A stretch of 15,142 nt of DNA from Deltaproteobacteria bacterium (GCA_009668925.1 SBEK01000097.1:1-15142), one strand, 5' to 3'; positions 1 to 9,264 are shown, counted from the stretch's first letter. The notes: a model not told the origin generated them from the sequence alone. Translations and numbers: made by a program.

Positions 1-1169
1 GGGAAGGAGAGCGGACGCTCACCGGTATCGCCGAAATCGACCGGGTGCTGGGCGGAGGCATTGTTGGCGGGTCGGCCGTCCTGATCGGCGGCGACCCGGG
101 CATCGGCAAATCCACGCTGATGCTTCAGGTCATGAAGAATCTGGCGCAAAGCGGACGGAAAGTGCTCTATGTCTCCGGCGAAGAGTCGGCCAGCCAGATC
201 AAGCTGCGTGCGAACCGGATCGGTGCCGGGGCGCGCGATTTGCTCGTGCTGATCGAAGTATCCCTCGAAAAAATTCTGGAGCAGGTAAAAAAGCTGGCCC
301 CGGCCATCGTGGTAATCGACTCGATCCAGACGGTCTATTCCGGTGATTTAATGTCCGCGCCCGGAAGCGTGGGGCAGGTGCGCGAAGCCTCCTCACGGAT
401 GATCCTGTCGGCGAAAAAAAACGGAATTCCCGTTTTCCTCATCGGACACGTGACCAAAGACGGATCGATTGCCGGCCCCAAGGTTTTGGAGCACATGGTC
501 GATACGGTTTTATATTTTGAGGGGGATTCCGGACACGCCTACCGGATCATTCGCAGCATTAAAAACCGCTTTGGTCCGACCAATGAAATCGGCGTCTTTG
601 AGATGCAGGATCGAGGGTTGAAAGAGGTGGAGAACCCGTCGGCCTTCTTTCTGGCGGAGCGGCCGCAAAATGCCGCCGGGTCCGTCGTCGTTCCGAGCCT
701 GGAAGGCACCCGTCCGATTCTGGTCGAAATTCAGGCGCTGGCCAGCGCTTCCAATTTGGGAATGCCGAGGCGGACGGCGATCGGCGTTGATCACAACCGG
801 GTATCGCTTTTGGTGGCCGTTCTGGACAAAATTTGCGGCCTGCATCTGGGGGGATCCGACATCTTCATCAATGTGGCCGGCGGTGTTCGGGTGGAAGAGC
901 CGGCCGTGGACCTGGGGATCGTCGCCGCGATGGCTTCGAGCTTTCTGGACCGGCCCGTGGATGCCCGGACCATCGTCCTGGGAGAGGTGGGGCTGGCCGG
1001 GGAGGTGCGGGCCGTCTCTCAGGTGGAGACCCGGGTGAAAGAGGCGGCCCGGCTGGGATTCAATCGCTGTATCGTCCCGAAGTCCAATATGCCGTCGCTT
1101 TCCAAAATGGCCAAAACGGAAATTTTTTCAATCAATTCCATTGCCGAATTGCTGGAGAATCTTTTCTGA
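1..1169 (+). CDS. radA: RadA/Sms DNA repair ATPase, 5'-truncated by the window edge
   Basis: RadA is a RecA-like ATPase that helps process recombination intermediates and branch migration. The reading frame is open from base 3, so the true start lies upstream. What remains is about 388 residues; full RadA proteins are usually about 450, so the missing part should hold the start and the N-terminal four-cysteine zinc finger. Visible in order are the TGI.E.DRVLGGG entry motif, a Walker A (GGDPGIGKST, nt 87-116), an SGEES segment, a Walker B-like IVVIDSIQ, the RadA-specific KNRFG motif (nt 561-575), and a C-terminal Lon-protease-like domain (GVDHNRVSLL through GEVGLAGEVRAV). RadA usually has VPGS after GGGI; here it is VGGS, a small variation. 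It ends in TGA 134 nt before groES. No clear terminator is seen between them. Family identity is firm. Confidence 0.96.
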   Translation, partial: EGERTLTGIAEIDRVLGGGIVGGSAVLIGGDPGIGKSTLMLQVMKNLAQSGRKVLYVSGEESASQIKLRANRIGAGARDLLVLIEVSLEKILEQVKKLAPAIVVIDSIQTVYSGDLMSAPGSVGQVREASSRMILSAKKNGIPVFLIGHVTKDGSIAGPKVLEHMVDTVLYFEGDSGHAYRIIRSIKNRFGPTNEIGVFEMQDRGLKEVENPSAFFLAERPQNAAGSVVVPSLEGTRPILVEIQALASASNLGMPRRTAIGVDHNRVSLLVAVLDKICGLHLGGSDIFINVAGGVRVEEPAVDLGIVAAMASSFLDRPVDARTIVLGEVGLAGEVRAVSQVETRVKEAARLGFNRCIVPKSNMPSLSKMAKTEIFSINSIAELLENLF

Positions 1170-1210
1170 TGCTCTTTTACGAAAGCTCTTTAAAAAATTG
1201 TTCAAAAACC

Positions 1211-1238
1211 TTGACATGACTCAAATAATGCATAAGAT
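1211..1238 (+). promoter_or_regulatory. Sigma70-type promoter of groES-groEL
   Basis: A perfect -35 box TTGACA lies at 1211-1216. After a 16-nt spacer comes TAAGAT at 1233-1238, a 4 of 6 match to the -10 consensus. The stretch just upstream (about 1189-1208) is A/T-rich, like an UP element. Transcription would start near 1245, leaving a leader of about 60 nt before groES. I saw no convincing sigma32 promoter: a CTTGAA at 1246-1251 has no partner -10 at the right distance. Confidence 0.6.
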
Positions 1239-1252
1239 AGCGCGGCTTGAAG

Positions 1253-1279
1253 GCAGCACTCATAAAGTGAAATTATAAA
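1253..1279 (+). promoter_or_regulatory. Degenerate CIRCE-like (HrcA operator) site, left half only
   Basis: CIRCE, the HrcA operator, is TTAGCACTC-N9-GAGTGCTAA. Bases 1253-1261 (GCAGCACTC) match 7 of 9 positions of the left arm, and lie just downstream of the predicted transcription start, where CIRCE normally sits. At the correct spacing, 1271-1279 matches only 4 of 9 positions of the right arm. A shorter dyad, CACT-N5-AGTG (1257-1269), overlaps the site. It could be a decayed or diverged operator, or chance. Confidence 0.3.
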
Positions 1280-1303
1280 AAGGAAGAAAGGAGAATAAAA
1301 AAC

Positions 1304-1594
1304 ATGAATATCAGACCTTTACAGGATCGCATCATTGTAAAACGTTTGGAAGAAGAAACAAAGACCAAGGGGGGCATTATCATCCCCGACTCGGCCAAGG
1401 AAAAACCCATTGAAGGCAAAGTAGTTGCAGTGGGCAAGGGCAAAAAGACGGAAGAAGGAAAATTGATCGCCCTGGATGTTAAAGTGGGCGACAAAGTCCT
1501 TTTCAGCAAATATGGCGGCACCGAAGTGAAGATCGATGGTGAAGAATACCTGATCATGAGGGAAGACGACATTCTGGGCGTTATTGAAAAATAA
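1304..1594 (+). CDS. groES: Co-chaperonin GroES (Hsp10)
   Basis: GroES forms the heptameric lid that closes the GroEL folding chamber in the cytoplasm. The 96-residue product has the normal family length. It begins [10 protein letters not shown] and shows the mobile loop region (residues about 16-35, [12 protein letters not shown]) that docks onto GroEL, the GKVVAVGKG strand, and the C-terminal [15 protein letters not shown] block. A Shine-Dalgarno GGAG at 1290-1293 lies 10 nt before the ATG. groEL follows after 26 nt, so the two are surely co-transcribed from the promoter at 1211-1238. Nothing in the protein is unusual. Confidence 0.98.
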   Translation: MNIRPLQDRIIVKRLEEETKTKGGIIIPDSAKEKPIEGKVVAVGKGKKTEEGKLIALDVKVGDKVLFSKYGGTEVKIDGEEYLIMREDDILGVIEK

Positions 1595-1605
1595 GAAAAT
1601 ATTAA

Positions 1606-3264
<1,659 letters not shown>

Positions 3265-3315
3265 GAAAAGCAGGCTATTCGGCTGTAGTCCTTTAGGCTG
3301 TTAGGTTATCCATTG

Positions 3316-3349
3316 AAGCCCCTTGTCCGGCCGGACAAGGGGCTTTTTT
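3316..3349 (+). terminator. Rho-independent terminator after groEL
   Basis: Bases 3316-3345 form a perfect 30-nt inverted repeat with no spacer: AAGCCCCTTGTCCGG, then its exact reverse complement. The right arm runs into six T residues (3344-3349). In RNA this would fold to a GC-rich stem of about 13 bp with a 4-nt loop followed by U residues, a textbook intrinsic terminator. It sits 51 nt after the groEL stop. The left arm begins with AA, giving only a short U run on the other strand, so it mainly serves groESL. Confidence 0.93.
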
Positions 3350-3399
3350 CGTTCATCCGGGAAACATCGCCTTTTTATGGGAAAAAATATTTCTAATGA

Positions 3400-3427
3400 T
3401 TGCTAACCATTCCGGAGTACATAAATT
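3400..3427 (+). promoter_or_regulatory. Possible sigma70-like promoter of the cusCBA operon
   Basis: TTGCTA at 3400-3405 and TAAATT at 3422-3427, separated by 16 nt, are the best sigma70-like pair between the groEL terminator and the first cus gene. An imperfect dyad AATG-N9-CATT (3395-3411) overlaps the -35 box and could hold a regulator, but it is short. No MerR-type long-spacer promoter with a strong dyad, and no sigma54 -24/-12 element, was found. Confidence 0.25.
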
Positions 3428-3519
3428 AAAGGGAACGGATGCCGGCCTGGCCGTCGACTTCTACGCGTCCCGGCCGTGGACCGCCGGGAAAAAATTATCC
3501 AAAATGAAAGGGTACAATC

Positions 3520-3524
3520 GGGGA
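3520..3524 (+). promoter_or_regulatory. Ribosome binding site that sets the cusC-like start
   Basis: GGGGA at 3520-3524 lies 6 nt before the ATG at 3531. The frame stays open upstream to an ATG at 3396, but that ATG and the one at 3504 lack comparable Shine-Dalgarno sequences. Only the 3531 start places a signal peptide at the N-terminus. Confidence 0.55.
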
Positions 3525-3530
3525 ACTTCA

Positions 3531-4808
3531 ATGTGGACATTACGTAATCTGTCAAAGCTGTGTCTGGTGCTCGGCGCGCTGTTGCTTGCCGGGTCCGCCT
3601 TTGCCCAGGATCTGAAGCTTGCGGATCTCGTCGATGAGGCCTTGCGGAACAATCCGGAGATTCAGGCTTTCGGGTCCGGAATCGAAGGGGCAAGGCAGCG
3701 TATTCCTCAAGCGAAAAGTCTGCCGGACCCCATGGTGATGTTTGGCTACCAGAACGAGGGCTTCAGCCGATATACCCTGGGTGAGGAGCAGGGCGCACAA
3801 TGGATGTTCGGGCTCTCGCAGCAATTTCTCTTTCCCGGCAAGCGCGGCTTGAAAGGGCATATGGCCAGGCTGGATGCTGAGAGCCGGGAGGCCATGCTCG
3901 AACTTGTTAAACTCAGGACGGTCTCCCGTGTCCGGGAGCTTTATTGGGAGCTCTTTCTGGCCTATAAAAATATCGATCTTCTGCGCGAGCGGCAGGTTCT
4001 CTTTGCCCGCGTTGAAGACCTGGCCCTCGCCCGTTACAGCACCGGCAAGGGCATGCAGCAGGAAGTGCTGATGGCCCAAACGGAAAAATACATGCTTCTG
4101 GAGAAAGAAGCCATGTTCAGGCAGAAGATCACGTCTCTGGACGCCATGCTTAAAGCAACGATCGGCAGAGACGGGGGTACGGCATTGGGAAGGCCCGGTT
4201 TATTGCCTCCTCAACCCTTTCCCTATAAAGCGGATGATACCGTGGAAATGGCTGTCACTCATTCACCGGAGATCAAATCGCGCATCAAGATGATTGAAGC
4301 GGCTGAAACGAAGGTCAGGATGGCGAAGAAGGAATTTTTTCCGGACTACAGCATCAATGCCGGTTATTACAAACGGTCCGGGGACTTCATGGACATGTGG
4401 AGTCTGACATCGACCATTAATATCCCGATCTATTTTTTTATGAAGCAGGCGCCGGCTCTTTCAGAAGCCAAGGCCGGCCACGCGCAGGCAAAGCAGGAGC
4501 TCGAAGCGGCCAAACTCATGATCACGGCGGCCATCCGGGACAATGTCTCCATGATCAAATCAGCTGATACGCTGATGGACCTTTACAAAAATGGTTTGAT
4601 TCCCAAGAATGCCCAGGATGTGGATCTGGCTCTTTCCGGATACGCCACCGGAAGGACGGAGGCCATTGTAGTCCTTTCCAGACTGAAGACGCTGCTGGAA
4701 TATGAAACGCAATACTGGACGCAGTTTACCGAGAGAGAAAAGGCCGTTGCCCGAATCCATGCCATTACGGCAGGACTGGATACAATGCCGGGAGGTGAAA
4801 AGAAATGA
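3531..4808 (+). CDS. cusC: TolC-family outer membrane efflux protein (CusC-like)
   Basis: This is the predicted outer-membrane channel of the metal efflux pump encoded downstream. From the ATG at 3531 the product is 425 residues and begins with a clear signal peptide (MWTLRNLSKL..., hydrophobic core LVLGALLLAGSAFA, likely cleavage AFA-QD). The mature part shows the two OEP repeats of TolC proteins: a helical stretch starting ALRNNPEI, a strand region with DPMVMFGYQ and FPGKR, then a second repeat starting AVTHSPEI with INIPIYFF. Unlike E. coli CusC there is no lipobox cysteine, so it is probably not a lipoprotein. The stop overlaps the cusB start (ATGA, 4805-4808), showing tight coupling. The symbol rests on operon context; the family alone gives only TolC/OEP. 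A longer reading from 3396 exists but would bury the signal peptide. Confidence 0.85.
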   Translation: MWTLRNLSKLCLVLGALLLAGSAFAQDLKLADLVDEALRNNPEIQAFGSGIEGARQRIPQAKSLPDPMVMFGYQNEGFSRYTLGEEQGAQWMFGLSQQFLFPGKRGLKGHMARLDAESREAMLELVKLRTVSRVRELYWELFLAYKNIDLLRERQVLFARVEDLALARYSTGKGMQQEVLMAQTEKYMLLEKEAMFRQKITSLDAMLKATIGRDGGTALGRPGLLPPQPFPYKADDTVEMAVTHSPEIKSRIKMIEAAETKVRMAKKEFFPDYSINAGYYKRSGDFMDMWSLTSTINIPIYFFMKQAPALSEAKAGHAQAKQELEAAKLMITAAIRDNVSMIKSADTLMDLYKNGLIPKNAQDVDLALSGYATGRTEAIVVLSRLKTLLEYETQYWTQFTEREKAVARIHAITAGLDTMPGGEKK

Positions 4809-6055
4809 AGCTTATGGCCATGATCGTTATCATCATCCTTCCTTTGGTTCCCTTGACGCTCCAGGCCCAGGGACACGCGGGGCATGGAGCGCCGCCGGCG
4901 CCGGCCGCCGTCGAGAAACCCAAAGCCGCCGCACCTCAAACCAAGGCGTCGTCTCCGGGGCAGCAAGCCGCACCCGAGGTGCAGGAGGCCCCGCAGGTTG
5001 AAATAACGCAGGACCTGCAACAGCGCATCGGCGTCAAGACCGTCAAAGTGGCCGTCAAACCGATTCAGAAGACCATTCGGACGGTGGGTCGCATTGAAAT
5101 CGATGAGCGGCGACAGGCCACAGTCAATGCAAAAATTGAAGGCTGGATTGAGAAGCTTTACGTGGATTACACAGGGCGTTACGTAAAGAAAGGTGAGCCG
5201 CTGGTGGAGATATACAGCCCGGAACTTCTGGCCACACAGCAGGAATTCATCAACACGAAAAAATGGGCGAGAAAGCAAGCACTTTCGGAGACGCACGAAA
5301 GCCATCGTCATGACGCCGGGGAAGTGCAGGAGCCGGTGTCCGTCATGAAACAGATGCTGGATAAGGATGCGACGGTGACGCTGGAGGCGGCAAGACAGCG
5401 GCTCAGACTGTGGGACATCTCCGAGGCGCAGATCAAAAAAATCGAGGAGACGGGTCAACCCGTTCGCACCCTCACTCTCTTTAGCCCCGTGAGTGGTTAT
5501 ATCACGCAAAAGATGGCCATTCAGGGGATGAAAGTTATGCCGGGGGAAAAACTTTTCGACGTGGCCGACTTGTCCTCCGTCTGGATCGTGGCGGATATCT
5601 ATGAGTATGAACTGTCAGCCATACGCATAGGCCAGCCGGTAAAGATCAATCTCAGCTATCTTCCCGGCCGGGAATGGACGTCCCGCATTGATTATATCTA
5701 TCCGGTCTTTTCCGCGGAAACGCGAACAGCCAAAGTACGTCTGATTCTCCCGAATCCAGGCGGCCGGTTGAAGCCCCAGATGTTTACCAATGTGGTCATC
5801 CGGATCGACATGGGCAACAAGCTCATGATTCCCGATTCCGCCGTTATCGATACGGGCAGGGGCCAGGTGGTCTACGTAGACCGGGGGAATGGTTTCTTTG
5901 AACCCCGCGAAATCCGGACAGGCCTTAAAGCCGACGGCGCTGTAGAAGTTCTTCGCGGTCTGAAGGCGGGTGAAAAAGTGGCCTCGTCGGCTAATTTCCT
6001 GATCGATTCCGAGGCCCAGCTTAAAGGGATCAAACCGCTGCCTAACCCTAAATAA
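4805..6055 (+). CDS. cusB: CusB-type periplasmic adaptor (membrane fusion protein) of a Cu/Ag RND efflux system
   Basis: The adaptor links the inner-membrane pump to the outer-membrane channel and can hand metal to the pump. The 416-residue product starts with a membrane-inserting signal (residues 1-20, MAMIVIIILPLVPL), then a Pro/Ala-rich linker. Around residues 98-130 is the first half of the barrel-sandwich/lipoyl domain (ATVNAKIEGWIEKLYV, YVKKGEPLVEIYSPEL). A helical hairpin region follows (about 130-210), then the second lipoyl half (FSPVSGYITQ) and a beta-barrel with DLSSVWIVADIYEYEL. This last motif and PELLATQQEF are typical of the CusB/CzcB heavy-metal branch. Possible metal ligands are H24 and H27 just after the signal, and H164, H167 and H169 in the hairpin; methionines equivalent to those of E. 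coli CusB are not evident at the N-terminus. GGAGGTG at 4791-4797 lies 7 nt upstream of the ATG. cusA follows after 17 nt. Confidence 0.93.
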   Translation: MKLMAMIVIIILPLVPLTLQAQGHAGHGAPPAPAAVEKPKAAAPQTKASSPGQQAAPEVQEAPQVEITQDLQQRIGVKTVKVAVKPIQKTIRTVGRIEIDERRQATVNAKIEGWIEKLYVDYTGRYVKKGEPLVEIYSPELLATQQEFINTKKWARKQALSETHESHRHDAGEVQEPVSVMKQMLDKDATVTLEAARQRLRLWDISEAQIKKIEETGQPVRTLTLFSPVSGYITQKMAIQGMKVMPGEKLFDVADLSSVWIVADIYEYELSAIRIGQPVKINLSYLPGREWTSRIDYIYPVFSAETRTAKVRLILPNPGGRLKPQMFTNVVIRIDMGNKLMIPDSAVIDTGRGQVVYVDRGNGFFEPREIRTGLKADGAVEVLRGLKAGEKVASSANFLIDSEAQLKGIKPLPNPK

Positions 6056-6072
6056 AATAAAAAGGTCTTTCT

Positions 6073-9000
6073 ATGATCGCCAAAATAATCGAATTTAGCG
6101 CCCGTAATAAATTCGCCGTATTTCTGATGATGGCCCTGGCCATTATCTGGGGGATTTGGGCTTTGAAGAATACGCCTCTCGATGCCCTTCCGGACCTCAG
6201 TGATACGCAGGTGATCATTTACACGGAATGGACGGGACGCAGCCCTGATCTGGTGGAAGATCAGATTACCTATCCGATTACCTCCACCTTGCTCGCCGCG
6301 CCGAAAGTTCAGGCCGTACGCGGCTTCTCATTCTTGGGGAGTTCCTTTATCTATGTCATTTTTGAGGAGGGAACGGATATCTATTGGGCCAGAAGCCGTA
6401 TTCTGGAATACCTTCAGGCCGTCAAGAATAAAATACCTACCGATGTCAACCCGGTCTTAGGGCCCGACGCCACCAGCTTGGGGTGGGGCTTTTCTTATGC
6501 CGTCATCGACGAAACCGGGGGGCATGACCTCTCCGAACTGCGCAGCATTCAGGACTATCTCATCAAGCTCGGCCTGGAAAGCGTACCCGGCGTTTCCCAG
6601 GTGGCCAGCATCGGCGGTTTTGTCAAGCAGTACCAGATCACGATCGATCCGAACCGGCTCAGCGCTTATAACATTCCCATAACGAAGGTCATGGAGGCCG
6701 TCAAAAAAAGCAATCGGGACGTGGAAGGGCGCGTTCTGGAACTATCCGGTGTCGAATACATGATCCGCGGACGGGGATATGTGAGGGGTCTTCAAGACCT
6801 GGAAAATATCGCCGTGGGCGCGGGTTCCGGCGGAACGCCCATCTATTTGAAGGATGTAGCGCGTGTCCAGCTGGGGCCGGAAATCCGCAGAGGGCTTGCG
6901 GATCTGGATGGCCGTGGTGAAGTGGCCGGCGGGATTGTGATTGTCCGGTCCGGTGAAAATGTTTTAAATGTGATCGAGCGGGTTAAAGAAAAGATCAGCA
7001 GGGACATTGCGCCCAGTCTTCCCCAGGGCGTTAAAATCGTCACCACCTATGACCGTTCGGATCTCATTATGCGATCCATGTCCACCCTCAAGGAAGAGAT
7101 TATCAAGCTGATCATTGCGGTGAGCGTGGTCTGCCTGGTCTTCCTGTTTCACCTGCCGAGCGCCCTGGTGGTCATCTTCACGCTGCCCATCGCTATTCTG
7201 ATGGCTTTTATCAGCATGTATTATCTGGGCGTCACCTCCAACGTTATGAGCCTCTCGGGTATCGCCATCGCCATCGGCGCCATGGTGGATGCCGCCATCA
7301 TCATGGTGGAAAATGCCCACAAGAAGCTCGAAGAATGGGAGCATCAGGGGAAACCGGGGAACCGGACGGATGTTATTATTGAAGCGGCCAGGGAAGTCGG
7401 CCCGTCTCTTTTCTTTTCGCTCCTCGTCATTACCGTGGCGTTCCTCCCCGTGTTCACCCTGCAGGCGCAGGCCGGGCGGCTCTTCAAGCCGTTGGCTTAT
7501 ACGAAGACATTTGCCATGCTTTTTTCGTCTTTCCTGGCCGTCACTCTGACACCCGTGCTGATGACGCTGTTCATCCGGGGCAAGATTCGCTCCGAGGAGA
7601 AGAATCCCGTCAGTTTCGTCCTGCATACGGTTTATGAACCCGTCGCCCGCTTTGCTATTCGTTTCCGGAAAACAGTCATCATTTTCGCCCTGATCATCAT
7701 GGCCGCCACGGTGTACCCTTTTCTGAAACTGGGTTCGGAGTTTATGCCGCCCCTGTACGAAGGGACTTTATTTTATATGCCTGTCACGGTGCCCGGGGCG
7801 TCCGTGTCGGAAGTCGGGACACTCCTCCAGCTTCAGGACAGCATTTTGAAAAAAATCCCCGAGGTCGCCCAGGTCTTCGGCAAGGCAGGTCGGGCCGAGA
7901 CCGCGACCGATCCCGCGCCGCTGGAGATGTTCGAGACGGTCATTAATCTGAAACCGGAAGATCAGTGGCGTCCCGGCATGACCACGGAAAAACTGAAGGA
8001 TGAAATGAATGACGCGCTCACGATTCCCGGCGTTGCCAATTCCTTTACGATGCCCATCAAGGCGCGCATCGACATGCTGGCGACCGGCATCCGCACGCCC
8101 GTCGGGATAAAAATCCTCGGGCCGAATCTGGAGGAAATCGAAAAAATCGGGCTGGCACTGGAGCATCATTTAAAGGATGTGCCCGGGACAAGGAGCGTTT
8201 ATGCGGAGCGCGTGACGACCGGCTACTTCCTCGATATCGAAATCAAACGGGATGCGGCGGCACGGTACGGCCTGACGGTCGACGATGTCGGCGAGATCGT
8301 CCAGACCGCCATCGGAGGTATGAATTTGACTGTTACGGTCGAAGGACGGGCGCGCTATCCCGTCAACATCCGCTATCCCCGGGATTTGCGCAACGACGTG
8401 GAACAAATGAAGCGGATTCTTGTACCGGTTATGATGACCAATCCCGCTGCCGCCGCACTGCCTGCCGGTCCGGGTGGCATGTCTGTCCTGCAGCCGGTGA
8501 CGCAGATTCCCCTGGGTGAAGTGGCGGATTTCAAGATCGTCAAGGGTCCCACGGCGATCAAAAGTGAAGAAGGACTCCTGACCGCTTATGTCTTCATTGA
8601 TATCACCGGACGCGATATGGGCGGGTATGTGGAGGAGGCCAAGAAAAAAGTATCGACGTTGAAGATCCCGGAAGGATACCGGCTTACCTGGAGCGGAGAG
8701 TATGAAAATCTGATCAAGACCCATGAGCGCTTGAAGATGGTCATCCCTTTAACACTTTTTCTCATCTTCGTTCTCATTTACCTGAACACGAGATCGACGG
8801 TCAAAACAGTGATTGTCCTTCTTGCCGTTCCTTTTTCCCTGGTCGGCTCCTTCTGGCTGCTGTACATACTCAACTACAACATGAGCATTGCCGTCTGGGT
8901 GGGGATCATCGCGCTTGCCGGTCTTGATGCGGAGACCGGCGTGGTCATGCTCCTGTATCTTGATCTGGCCTATGAGAAGTGGAAGAAAGACGGTTTGTTG

Positions 9001-9264
9001 AAAACAAAAGACGATTTGAAAGATGCGATTATGTTCGGCGCCGTCAAACGCATTCGTCCCAAGATCATGACGGTGAGCGTTATCCTCGCGGGGCTTGTCC
9101 CGATCATGTTCAGTCACGGAACGGGCGCCGATGTCATGAAGCGCATTGCCGCACCCATGGTGGGCGGTGTGATTACCTCCACGATTCTGGAACTGATCAT
9201 TTATCCGGCCATCTATATGATCTGGAGAGGCAGAAACTTAAAGAAGACCGTACAGGCGCCCTGA
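6073..9264 (+). CDS. cusA: CusA-type heavy-metal RND efflux pump, predicted Cu(I)/Ag(I)
   Basis: This inner-membrane proton-driven transporter (1063 residues, normal HME-RND length) extrudes metal through the CusCB channel. It has an N-terminal membrane helix, a large periplasmic porter region, a central helix block, a second porter region and a final helix block. Monovalent-metal type is supported by TM4 reading GAMVDAAIIMVENAHK (D406, E413) rather than the CzcA form, and by three methionines aligned by spacing with the E. coli CusA triad M573/M623/M672: M569 (FYMPV), M619 (PLEMFE) and M668 (RIDMLATG), spaced 50 and 49 as in CusA. Proton-relay candidates are D406, E954 (LDAETGVVML) and K997 (RIRPKIMTV). 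An extra Ala/Pro/Gly/Met-rich loop occupies residues about 787-808. The ribosome site AAAGG is weak; translation may rely on coupling to cusB. Metal specificity is inferred, not proven. Confidence 0.95.
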   Translation: MIAKIIEFSARNKFAVFLMMALAIIWGIWALKNTPLDALPDLSDTQVIIYTEWTGRSPDLVEDQITYPITSTLLAAPKVQAVRGFSFLGSSFIYVIFEEGTDIYWARSRILEYLQAVKNKIPTDVNPVLGPDATSLGWGFSYAVIDETGGHDLSELRSIQDYLIKLGLESVPGVSQVASIGGFVKQYQITIDPNRLSAYNIPITKVMEAVKKSNRDVEGRVLELSGVEYMIRGRGYVRGLQDLENIAVGAGSGGTPIYLKDVARVQLGPEIRRGLADLDGRGEVAGGIVIVRSGENVLNVIERVKEKISRDIAPSLPQGVKIVTTYDRSDLIMRSMSTLKEEIIKLIIAVSVVCLVFLFHLPSALVVIFTLPIAILMAFISMYYLGVTSNVMSLSGIAIAIGAMVDAAIIMVENAHKKLEEWEHQGKPGNRTDVIIEAAREVGPSLFFSLLVITVAFLPVFTLQAQAGRLFKPLAYTKTFAMLFSSFLAVTLTPVLMTLFIRGKIRSEEKNPVSFVLHTVYEPVARFAIRFRKTVIIFALIIMAATVYPFLKLGSEFMPPLYEGTLFYMPVTVPGASVSEVGTLLQLQDSILKKIPEVAQVFGKAGRAETATDPAPLEMFETVINLKPEDQWRPGMTTEKLKDEMNDALTIPGVANSFTMPIKARIDMLATGIRTPVGIKILGPNLEEIEKIGLALEHHLKDVPGTRSVYAERVTTGYFLDIEIKRDAAARYGLTVDDVGEIVQTAIGGMNLTVTVEGRARYPVNIRYPRDLRNDVEQMKRILVPVMMTNPAAAALPAGPGGMSVLQPVTQIPLGEVADFKIVKGPTAIKSEEGLLTAYVFIDITGRDMGGYVEEAKKKVSTLKIPEGYRLTWSGEYENLIKTHERLKMVIPLTLFLIFVLIYLNTRSTVKTVIVLLAVPFSLVGSFWLLYILNYNMSIAVWVGIIALAGLDAETGVVMLLYLDLAYEKWKKDGLLKTKDDLKDAIMFGAVKRIRPKIMTVSVILAGLVPIMFSHGTGADVMKRIAAPMVGGVITSTILELIIYPAIYMIWRGRNLKKTVQAP

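Noticed and set aside
833..1219. 128-codon plus-strand frame overlapping the radA end
   Set aside because: It overlaps radA in another frame, has no ribosome site and has an R/G-rich composition typical of an out-of-frame reading of GC-rich DNA.
1246..1270. Sigma32 heat-shock promoter (CTTGAA at 1246-1251)
   Set aside because: No CCCAT-like -10 element follows at 13-17 nt; the upstream TTGACA/TAAGAT pair is a far better promoter.
3396..3530. 45-residue N-terminal extension of the cusC-like gene
   Set aside because: In-frame but without a Shine-Dalgarno, and it would place a signal peptide at residue 46. The 3531 ATG has GGGGA at good spacing.
4583..5509. 308-codon open frame on the minus strand
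   Set aside because: It lies wholly antisense to the end of cusC and most of cusB, both of which have strong family motifs and ribosome sites; its translation is rich in R, H and L with no recognisable domain.
6964..7626. 220-codon open frame on the minus strand
   Set aside because: Antisense to the conserved TM2-TM6 region of cusA. The highly polar H/D/G/R composition is the mirror of hydrophobic codons, not a protein.
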